The notes under the pieces were generated by a model. The model had not been told where the DNA came from. It ran no database searches and was given only the letters and a program-made list of their open reading frames with translations. Of a DNA stretch of 64,000 nt, positions 11,829-27,445 are shown piece after piece. Positions within the stretch are counted from its first letter, which is position 1; each line of letters opens with the position of its first letter. The DNA lies in the NCBI GenBank assembly GCA_030144725.1, contig JASKMD010000030.1, positions 902,525 through 966,524 on the forward strand, given 5' to 3'. The position numbers and the translations under genes were made by a program. The stretch comes from Haematococcus lacustris (lineage: Eukaryota > Chlorophyta > Chlorophyceae > Chlamydomonadales > Haematococcaceae).

Positions 11829-13181
11829 CTATGTCGATGGGCCATCAGACTGCTCCTTCCCGCTGCTCCTCACTACTGGTCTCTGGCTTGGCAACAGCGC
11901 CAGGGCTCGGCCGTCCAGCAGCAGAGTAGGTGGCTGGGCATCTGAGAAACACTGCGTCCCAAAGCTCACCCGGCGGCCGCTGATTCGCTCCACGGTCACG
12001 CATGCGGTCACACGCATGGAAACCTGCATTCGCATGGCATGGCATGCCCACAACACCATGCACCATGCTCACATGCTGGTGGCACACAGTGATGCTAGCA
12101 GCAGGCAGAAAGAGCGCAATGAAGCAATCTAGATCATTGTCCTGTGACCCACAGACCCAGGCCACCCAACAGGTGTCAGCTCTAACCTGTTCTGGTGCAA
12201 CCCTCGAGGAACTCCATGCCTGCAGGCTAGGTTATGTTTACAGTTTCCAATGCACTTTCCAATCACACACGGTGTGATGCCCAGCAGGAAAGCTCCAGCA
12301 AAGGACACCCCTGCCCCTGGCAAGCCCTCTCCCCCTCTCCTGCCCCTGCCCCAGCCCCCTTGCCTCAGCTCCTGCCCCTGCCCCTGCTCCTGCTCCAGCC
12401 CCTGCCCTTGTCTGAGACCATAATCCTCTACAAGCCTCACCAAGGCAGGGGCGCGGAAAGCCAGGCTCTGGCTTGCATACACAGCCCCAGGGCAGGCCGA
12501 GCCGATGATGGCCGGGAAGAGTGAGGCAAGCAGCACGCCAGGCACCAGAGGCCCAGGGAACCCTGCCCCGCCAGGAGCAGCAAAGACAGAGCGCTTGCAC
12601 CTGACCAGCCGCACTAGCAACTGCCAAACTGCCATGAGCAAGATTAAATGCACACACAGTGCATCGTGGTACTGTTGTGCCCGTACTGCCACTCTATATG
12701 AGTGGCTGACCACCATGCTGCATGATCCTGACCATGAGCAGGTTCCTGGGCGCTGCAGTGCTCAAGATGGGCGGACAGGTGGGGTCAGGCATCTTCAATG
12801 TTGACATGCCCTGTTTCGAAATATATACACACATGTGCACACATGACTGATCACCGCACCTGCTGCAATTGCTGCTTCTTTGCTGATGTGCAGCGGATTG
12901 GCATCCCCTGTGATGCTCAGGAACTGGGCCACTTCCTCGTGACTAAACTGCTTGGTGGCGGTAAGGCGGACTCTGTGACCAGGTCAACAGCTGAAGGTCG
13001 TAGCTGAAGGCACGACTTGCGCCGACCGTCTCGACTTCGGGCTCACTAGCTCACCCAGGCACCAGCTCCGCGATGCAGCTCGACGTCCAACATCGCCACA
13101 GGCAATGCTTATTGGGGGCACGAAAGTAGCCGGTGCGTAGGCTTCGGAGCAGCATTCGCGCAATGCACCAGCTGACACCAT
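11829..13181 (-). CDS. MaoC-like hotdog hydratase / 3-hydroxyacyl-thioester dehydratase
   Basis: Exons (minus): 13181-13055, 12970-12860, 12562-12441, 12023-11829, giving 184 residues with all phases consistent. After a roughly 42-residue Arg/Ser-containing leader comes TKQFSHEEVAQFL, then the hydratase-2 signature ITGDANPLH carrying the catalytic Asp and His. The hotdog helix and strands follow (VLLASLFPAIIG, YASQSLAFRAP, VTACVTVERISGRRV, DGRALALLP). MaoC-type enzymes hydrate (R)-specific enoyl-thioesters or dehydrate 3-hydroxyacyl-thioesters; the human mitochondrial example is HTD2. The C-terminus (GPST) is not a peroxisomal PTS1, and the leader could be mitochondrial, so a role in organellar fatty-acid synthesis is my preferred inference. 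The GD pair often seen after the fourth strand is SM here. Exon 1 and its ATG are the least certain part. The gene is head-to-head with an acyl-CoA thioesterase. Confidence 0.8.
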
Positions 13182-13258
13182 TTAAATGCCACTCACTAGG
13201 GTGTGGGGTGCGGCACCCGCGGACAGAGGCTAGATTACGCGACTGTGTTTTTGATGCA
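13182..13258. promoter_or_regulatory. Candidate bidirectional promoter between two hotdog-enzyme genes
   Basis: Only 77 bp separates the inferred ATGs of the MaoC-like gene (-) and the acyl-CoA thioesterase (+). Unless one start codon is wrong, the two transcripts must share regulatory DNA or have overlapping 5' ends. No TATA element is evident. Confidence 0.4.
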
Positions 13259-15072
13259 ATGGATGTTGAGTTGAGCGATCTTGTACGCCGGGTGGCCCAC
13301 CTCGAGCAAATTGTCGCGCGACTTGTGCAGCCGGGTGGCACACCCGACGAGGCGGCGAGCAGATCAGCAGACACCGATGCCATCCAGGTCATGCCGACTG
13401 TTCGCTCTCCACGGGACGCCCCCGCGGACCTGCCCCAAGCCCAGCTGCCTGTGCCATCCCACCCCAGCCCAGCGTCCCAACCATCCCAGCATCCCAGCGA
13501 CCATGAGCCTGCACTTGCGAGCCCCGTAGCAGTCTTGATAACGCCCGGCGCCCCCAACCCTGAGGCTGCGCAGGAGGTCACAAGCAAAACAGGACAGCCA
13601 GCGCCCGTGCCACCCACCGAGGCTGTCCTGGCTCACCATTCTGACCCACCATCCCATGAGCTGGACACTACCCCAGCTGACCCACAGGCGCAAGGATCTC
13701 CTTACCAGGCTACCCATGTCGCAAGCAGCTCCACCCTCTCACCCATCGTAGACCTCCATGTGACTAAGGCAGTAACAGCCTCCTCATTATCAACACCTGC
13801 TGCCAGCATTAACCCCACCCACTCAGCAGCAGTAGCAGCTTCCTCCCCGCCCAGCAGCTGCCAAGCAGCTTCCTTGATACAGGGAGCTCCCACAGCCAGT
13901 GTGGGCTTGCCCCATGCAGCCAGGCCCCCTGCCCCTGCAGTGGCAGTCCCCATGGCAGCCACCAGGGTGGTCATGCACCAGATCGTGCTGCCGTCTGAAG
14001 TGGATGGCTCAGGCATCTGCTTTGGCGGCCAGGTCAGTCAGCAGCGCTGCAGACTGGCAGGGCAGGGCAGCAGGCAGGCAGGCAGGCAGCCGGAGCAGGG
14101 TAGCAGGCAGGCAGGCAGCGGGCAGGCAGGCAGCAGGCAGGCGGGGCAGGTCTGTAGGCAGGCAAGCAGACAGGCCCTTGAAGCTGCACCGCCTAGCAAC
14201 CAGGTGGCCTGACCCCGCAGGTCCGTGTGCCGGGTGATGGGTTACTAGGGCAGGCAGGCAGAGCAGTGTTGCCTAGTGTCCCCTATGCTGTCCCCGATGA
14301 GGCAGCCCTCTGAGGCACCTCTCAGGGCTGTGGCTGAGTCAGCGGTAGTCCACCAGCCAGCCTGCCCACCTCACTCCACACCACAGGTCAGCAGCTCAGG
14401 AGGCAAAGCATAGCAGCAGCTCCGCACGGGACAGGAGCCCGCGGGCCAGGGCCAGGCAGTCAGCTGGTCCACCCTCAGCCCTCGGCCCTGCCTGTTGAGT
14501 GCGGCTGCGCCTGCTGGCCGCTGCCAGGCAGGTGCTGATGGGGGTCTGGGCCGCCTGTGTGCTGCACAGGTGCTCAGGTGCGTCCCCTGCCCCGCCCTCT
14601 GGCCCCTGCTCCCTGCCGCACTGCTGCCAGCACCCCACACCCCGGGTGTCCTCAACCTGCCTGGCGGGCCTGCTGAGGCGGTGTCAGGCGTAGGGATGCC
14701 TCGGGCAGGCTTGGCAGGAGGCCAACGCCCAGGTGGTGGTGGTGGGCCAGCCACTCAGCCTCAGGCCTGGACCCGCACCACCTCTCCCGCCCCACCCCTG
14801 ACCCCCCATCTACCACACCCCACTCCACGGTTGGCCGTGCCCCTCAGACTTGCTTGGGTGGGAGCTGGTCAGGTTTGATTATAGAGGTGCCACAGGACCT
14901 GCAGCACCCACCTGGCCTAAGGGGCTGGCTAAGTGTGCAGGGCAGGCAGGCAGTGAGGGCAGTGAGGGCAGTGAGGGCAGTGAGGACGTTCGGGTCCTGC
15001 TGCGTCCTGGTGGGAGGTCTTCGTGACCCTGATGTGCTGCCTCGCCACCAGCCAGGTTGAAGCAAGTGCCCC

Positions 15073-15107
<35 letters not shown>

Positions 15108-18100
15108 TGCCCTGCACGTGCAGCTGGATTGACATATGCGCGGGCATGTCGGCCAAGACCTTGGCTCGGGGTCCTTGCGTGACGGCAGTGGTGGGCGCGG
15201 TGCACTTCCTCAGGTCAGAGGCAGCCAGGCAGGGGAGCAGAGCAGCAGCAGGGGAGCAGAGCAAGGGGGGCATTGAATGTGGGGAGAGGGAGAGTGGGAA
15301 GGAGGGTGGGTGGAATGTGTGAGGCAGAGTGGTCATATCCAGAGTGGGCAGTTCAACTCACTTTAGGCAGTTAAAGCCACATTAGGCAGTTAAAGCCACA
15401 TTAGGCAGTTAAAGCCACATTAGGCAGTTTAAGTCACTTTAGGCAGTTTAAGTCACTTTGGGCAGTTAAAGTCAGTTTGGGGCCTAGCTGCGTCCCTAGG
15501 CTAGGCTTCATCACCTATCGTCACTGGAGTCAAGGGAAGTGTGAAAGATGAAGGATGACGAGTGATGGGAGGAGATAGGAATGGACAGTACGAAAGGCAC
15601 ACAACGTGATGTGTTGAACAGTTGTTCCGTGAGTGTTAAAGGAGGAGTGAGGTGTATGAGGAGTGAAGTGGAGTGAGGTGGAGTGAGGTGATGAGATGGT
15701 GAGGTGGGGTGAAGTGGAGTGAGGCACCCCTGACCCATGCCTGGCCCTGCAGGCCATGCCGGCTGGGTGCTGTGGTGATCGTGGCTGCCATGGTTCACCG
15801 CACCTTCACCTCCTCCATGGAGGTGTGGACCAGGGCAGCAGGCAGGGCCAGGGCAGCAGGCAGGGCCAGGGCAGCAGGCAGGGCCAGGGCAGCAGGCAGG
15901 GCCAGGGGGTGGGAATGTCAGAGTTTGAAGGGAAGGGGGCGTGTGGCTGCCAGTTCCTTTTTCAATTGTCAGATGGGTGGCGGGCGGTCAGTTAGGAGGT
16001 TGGTTGGTTGATGTGTGTGTGTGACCCTGTGACCATCATGAGCCGCCCGGTGTCGTGGCTTCAAGAAAGGGCCTGCAGGGGCAGGCGGCCACCAGCCTCC
16101 AGGCGCAGCCATTGCTGCCGGCTGTAGGAAGTTGGAAGTTGGAAGTTTAAAGTTTAAAATTTTGAATCAGAGGTTGGAAGTCACAGTATGCCAAGGTGGT
16201 GGGCAGCTGCTGTCTGCCTGGCCGGCTGCAGGTAGGGGTGCGTGTAGAGGCTGAGGACATGCGCACCGGGCAGCGCCACCACTGCTGCAGCGCTTACCTC
16301 ACCTTCGTGGCCCTGGGCAGGGGGCAGGGGCCAAGGGACCCCCCTCCCCTCCCGCCCCCCAGCGCCCCTGCCCTCCAGCAGCAGCAGGGGCCCCCCACCC
16401 CCCAGACCACCCCAGCCACCCGCTGCGCCTCCGCCCCCGCCCTTGACCCCGCCACCGCCCCCACAGCTGCTGCTGCTGCTGCTGGCTCAAAGGGGGGGAG
16501 GCGCCCCCCGCTGCCCCTGGTGTGTCCCGTTACCCCGGATCAGCGGCGGCTGTTTGAGGCGGCTGAGGGGCGACGCCAAGCTCGTCAGCGCAGCGCGGAG
16601 CAGCCTGGGGGGCAGGGGGCCGCGGGCAGCCTGCTGCTGTGCAGGTAGGTAGGCTGCTGGCTGACACCTGGCTGCTGCTGCTGCTGGGCCTGGGCCAGGT
16701 CCACCGCTGCTGCCGCCTGCTGTGCTGCTCCCCTGCTGCTGCTCCCCCCGCATGCAGGCTGCAGCCCATCACGTACCGCCAGGGGGGCCCCACCCTGCCC
16801 CCCACCATCACCATTAACCCCAGCCGCTCCCCCGCACCACATGCGTCTGCTGGCACCCGCTGCCCAGGCACCCCTCACAGTCCCCATGTCACCGCCAACC
16901 ACCCAACCACCAGCGTGCCGAGCCCTGGCTCAGCTGCCACAGCGGATGCAGGCCAGGTGGGGCCAGCTGCAGCCAGCCGCCTTTTGTGCGCAATTGAGAG
17001 TGACCGTGTGAATGACTCCAAGCTCACTGAAGGACCTAAGCCTAGACTAACCCTGGACCAAGAAGTGTGTGACCCTCCAGGAGGGTCACACTCCCCAGGG
17101 TGTGACCAGCAGGAACTTCCCCCCACAAGCAGCAGCGCAGCCCCCCCGGAGCCCACCCCCCAAGCCCTGGCCCTGCACCCCTGTTCGGTGCCCGACTACT
17201 GGCTGCTGGGCAGTGGCGGCTCAGGGTCTGAGGCCCCTGCTGAGGCCCAGGGGGCGGCAGCAGGGGGCAGGGCGGCTGTGGAGGGCGTGGGCCGTGGCCC
17301 CAGGCTACGTACCTCAGTGCGGCCTGGACTGACTGAGGCGCATGTGACCCAGTTGATCATGCCGCAGCATTGCAACACGCTGGGGATCACTTTTGGGGGC
17401 CAGGTGAGAGTAGCCCGCCTCCCCCTCCCCCTCCACCTTTCCCTCCACCTTTCCCTTTCCCTTCCCCTATAGCTCCCCTGTTAATTGAGTACACTGTGTG
17501 GTTGTTGTGCAGTAGTAGTAGTTGCTATTGTGGCCTTCCCTTGCCCAACAGGTGATGAGCTGGATTGAGCAGTGCGCCTACATATCTGCGTCGCGGCTGC
17601 GCGCCCCGCACGTGCTCACCGCAGCCCTGGACAGCGTGGTGTTCTCACGCTCAACCCGCCTGGGACACATGCTGTATGTCGTGGCCCAGGCAAGGCAGCA
17701 GAGGCTAGCCGCACCGCTCCCCCCATGTGACCCCATGTGACCCCATGCGGCCCACACGCTGTAGCTGAGGGGCAGCTGCCTACGTCAGAAAGTTTCGGAC
17801 CTCTGATTCGCGCCTCATCAGAGCCTTATCATAACTAGAATCCTCTACGAAGCCAGTTTTTAGAGGTCCAAAACTTCCTGACGTACTAGCCTTCCCTGCT
17901 GGTTAGAGCCCAGTATGGAGTCCTGTATATGTCCTGTCAACCCCATCAAGGTGGATAAGGGCCCTGCCTTAGATCCCCCTGGCCCTGCCCCTGAGGCCCT
18001 GCCCCCCCGCCGCTACCCCCCCTGCCCCCCTGCCCCTGCGCCCCTGCCCCTACAGGCCCTGTGCGTCCACCTGGGCTGCCCCTCCTGTGCAGGTGACGGC

Positions 18101-18925
18101 CATCTGGGGCAGCAGTCTGGAGGTGCAGGTGTCGGTGCACGGGGAAGACCCAGAGGTCAGTGGGTCAGGGGTGGGTCAGGGAGGAGCTGGCAGGGCAGGG
18201 GTGCAGGGGGAGGGGAGGGGGAGGGAGGCAGTTCAGAGCTCTGCCGTTCTCTGCATACAGGGCACTGTGAAAAACAAACACCTGTGACTGATGGCAGGCA
18301 GGATGCAGCCATCTCACTCATGTCCCTCACCCTACCCCACAGCTTGGTCACACTCACTGCAGTACACGGCTGTTGGTCATCCCTGCAGTGCACTGCCCGG
18401 TGCTGCCTTCACCCCAACCTGTCTACTGCTGCCCCAGCCCACCTTGCTTACCCACACTGCCAGATGAATGTGGGTGCAGGAGGGCGAGCTCTTTCACTGT
18501 GTGGACGCCTTCATCACCTTGGTGTGCGTGGCAGGGGGGGCTGGTGGCAGTCCCACAGCCCTCACTCCACTGCAGGTGTGAGCCAATGCCGGGACCCGAG
18601 GCGTGGATAAGCGAATCGAGCGGACGGAGCCCTACCTCTTCCTCGCGCTGCTGTGCTCCAGTCTAGGGCGATGCACGCTGGCTTGACGTGGCATCAGTGA
18701 CGTACCAGCTGGGGCCAGCTTGATTGCGGTTGCGAACCCTGATGAATTTGTTCTCCTTGTACGCTGCTTGCCTCGCGCTGCCTGCAGATCCCGTTCAGAC
18801 TCGAGCCGAGCTGTCCTGCGGAGAGGTTGCGATACGAGGGCGCGGTGTTGCGAAGGCAGCAACGCTTGGAAACCCGCACCGCGTTTCAGGACGCCGACCA
18901 GCATGCCGCGCCGTTTGACCCTTGA
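13259..18925 (+). CDS. Double-hotdog acyl-CoA thioesterase (ACOT11/12/BFIT-like)
   Basis: Exons: 13259-14032, 14570-14577 (8-nt microexon), 15124-15213, 15753-15822, 16232-16644, 16758-17403, 17552-17689, 18093-18155, 18480-18577, 18799-18925; 808 residues in continuous frame. A Pro/Ala/Ser-rich N-terminal region (1-235) precedes hotdog 1 (~236-345: HQIVLPSEVDGSG, FGGQ, SWIDICAGMSA, TSSMEVGVRVEAED). A linker of about 300 residues follows, then hotdog 2 (~645-770: TQLIMPQHCNTLG, FGGQ, SWIEQCAYISA, GSSLEVQVSV). Each domain ends in a matching helix (PDQRRLFEAAEGRRQ and AERLRYEGAVLRRQQ). The family hydrolyses acyl-CoA to free acid and CoA. Domain 1 keeps the helix Asp but has Asp in place of the usual Asn; domain 2 keeps the Asn but has Glu, so the active site is probably composite. 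Intron 17690-18092 has a GC donor. An upstream in-frame ATG at 13163 is an alternative start. Confidence 0.85.
14570..14577 (+). other. 8-nt microexon of the acyl-CoA thioesterase
   Basis: GTGCTCAG lies between a CACAG acceptor and a GTGCGT donor. It supplies Val-Leu and two bases of Ser between FGGQ (exon 1) and WIDICAG (exon 3). Hotdog 2 has the homologous intron at the same place after FGGQ and reads VMSWIE directly, so VLSWID is what domain 1 should contain. Without the microexon the frame is lost. Confidence 0.7.
15362..15474. repeat. ~20-bp tandem repeat (TTAGGCAGTTAAAGCCACA)n
   Basis: Five to six imperfect copies within thioesterase intron 15214-15752. Confidence 0.85.
15836..15906. 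repeat. 18-bp tandem repeat (GGGCAGCAGGCAGGGCCA)n
   Basis: About four copies directly downstream of the exon 15753-15822 donor, inside the following intron. Confidence 0.85.
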
Positions 18926-20021
18926 ATGTCCCAGTCACTGCAAGCTGGCGTAGTGCGCCGCGCTACGACGGCGTCGCAGGGAACCTTACTAATAGCCGGG
19001 AGGTCGCACAAAGGGCGGGTGTTGACTGTGCTCTCATGTGCCCTAAACTTGAAGTGCGAACCTAGAGGGAAAGGTCGTCCAAGCAGCCCTGTATATCTGA
19101 CAACTCCAGCGGTGTAAGCAATCACCTTCAGATGCAATACACATGCTTGGCAGAGTGCTCGAGTCCTGCCAAGCAGCCTCACGGCTGACGGCTGAACCCA
19201 TGATCACCGAGCCCTTTCAACATAGGTTACACTTCACATGTTTTTGTCATTCCAAATGTGATGAAGGCGATGAGAGTTCATGATGTGTCGCGCCGTGGCA
19301 GTGCTTACTTTTGCATGACCAACACAACACAAGTGCATGGCGCGGGACCATTATCCTACATGGTGCCAGTAAGACCACATGGAGGCCCAGGTGTTGATGT
19401 TCTACACATGTACCTTTCCCACAGCACCCGGCCCTCGCCACATAAGTTACACTTGACCCGCCACACGACAGACCAGCATTAGGCCGTCAGCTACAGGTCT
19501 CTAGTGGCTCCAGGCTGCAGCCTTTCCAGAGGACTCTGACGACTGACAGCTGGGCCCATCATGGCCAGTCACAAGTGAACCCTCTCCCCCTCCCAGCCTC
19601 AACCAGTTTCTAGCAGCCGCCAGGCCCAGCAGACCATCCAGGGCTGGCGCTGCCAACAGTGTCATTACCTATAAGGGAGCATCACTCACCCAGTCAGCAG
19701 GCTGCACTGCAGCGGCAAGGTGCGGCTAGGTGGCGCAGGCAATTGCCCCAGGCCCCCTGGCATGAGAAACTCTAGCTTGGATATTGTACTGATAGCATCA
19801 CATGGGGGGTTTGGTATGGTTGGGTAGGGTCAGACTGGATCAATGTAGGCAAAGTTGAGTTATGTTTGCCCAAATTTAACACCCCTCCTGCCGAGCCCTG
19901 CAGCCATCCTTGGACCCCCCTGACCCCCAGCCCTGACCCCTCAACCCATACACACCCCTCCCTCCCTCCCCCCACCCCTCCCTCCCACCCACCCCTCCCT
20001 CCCCACCCAGCCTTGGATGCA
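18926..20021. other. Convergent intergenic region between thioesterase and ankyrin-kinase
   Basis: The 3' ends of two converging genes lie here and no gene is supported. A TGTAA at 19113 fits the thioesterase poly(A) signal. On the minus strand, TGTAA motifs (TTACA at 19447 and near 19225 on the plus strand) are candidates for the kinase, although both are far from its stop. A C-rich CCCTCCCTCC tract lies at 19955-20010. Confidence 0.4.
19113..19117 (+). terminator. Candidate TGTAA poly(A) signal of the acyl-CoA thioesterase
   Basis: TGTAA is the usual poly(A) signal of chlorophycean algae. This one is 187 bp after the inferred stop at 18925. Confidence 0.45.
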
Positions 20022-26645
<6,624 letters not shown>

Positions 26646-27445
26646 TACTACGTTCAGCCCCAGGTGCGCGGAGGCGGGTTTCCTGCTGAGACGAAATGGG
26701 GCATGGAGTATCAATGATATATTAGGATCGCAAATGTCGATTTGCAGGGCCAAGACGGGCAACAACATGTTGGATACGGGACTGATGTGCTTGAATGGTA
26801 GTTGATGGTATGCATGACGTACTCTTGATTCAGATAGAGTAGGGTGCGGCACCTGTTACAGCATGGAGTAAACACACGGGCAGCTGACAACTCGGGAAGG
26901 ACAATAGCCTCATTCCAACATCACTTAGGCCTTAGGCTTAGGCCAGAAGCATAAGACGGCAGCTTCAGATGGTGGCCAGGACTGGGTACCCTTTCCTGTG
27001 CACCTTTCCTATGTGCCCTGCCATGCCTGTAAGGAGCGTCCGGGGCTGTATCATATTATATGATATAGACCAGTACCCTTTTCCCATTGGCGAGGCTACC
27101 GGTCAACAGAATCTTCCGAACCTCTCGCGACTGCCTCGGTCCATTCACGTTCTGACCCCGCAGTAAATTGTTTCAGCTTTCTCTTGTATTCTTGGCAAGC
27201 CCGCAGCCCTGGAGAGCGTGGTTTTTTCATAGTTTGATCGGTGTGAAGGGGCTTATTGGGGTGTAATGCATTCTTTCGTGAACGCACTTTTCCAAAATAA
27301 CATATTTCTCCTGGGTCAGCCAGGTCGGGGCCATGCGGAGCCCGGTCACGCACAGCAACCAGGCAGGTGCGAGTAGCAGGTGTAGTCGGTTCTGGCTGCG
27401 TTGGCTAGTGCGTTGACCGATGTTGGCAGCTTGGGCAAGTGGGTT
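26646..27445. other. Intergenic region between the ankyrin-kinase and the hAT element
   Basis: The kinase promoter and 5' untranslated region should lie here. No further gene is supported. The minus frame of kinase exon 1 stays open to about 26850. There is a short imperfect repeat CCTTAGGCTTAGGCC at 26927-26944 and an AT-rich palindromic ATCATATTATATGAT at 27050-27064. Confidence 0.35.

Noticed and set aside
12129..12716. A single 195-residue minus-strand membrane-like ORF
   Set aside because: Only the part corresponding to exon 12562-12441 is homologous to MaoC; the rest is intron.
13163..13258. In-frame ATG at 13163 as thioesterase start
   Set aside because: It would overlap the start of the divergent MaoC-like gene, and the added residues are not protein-like; kept only as an alternative.
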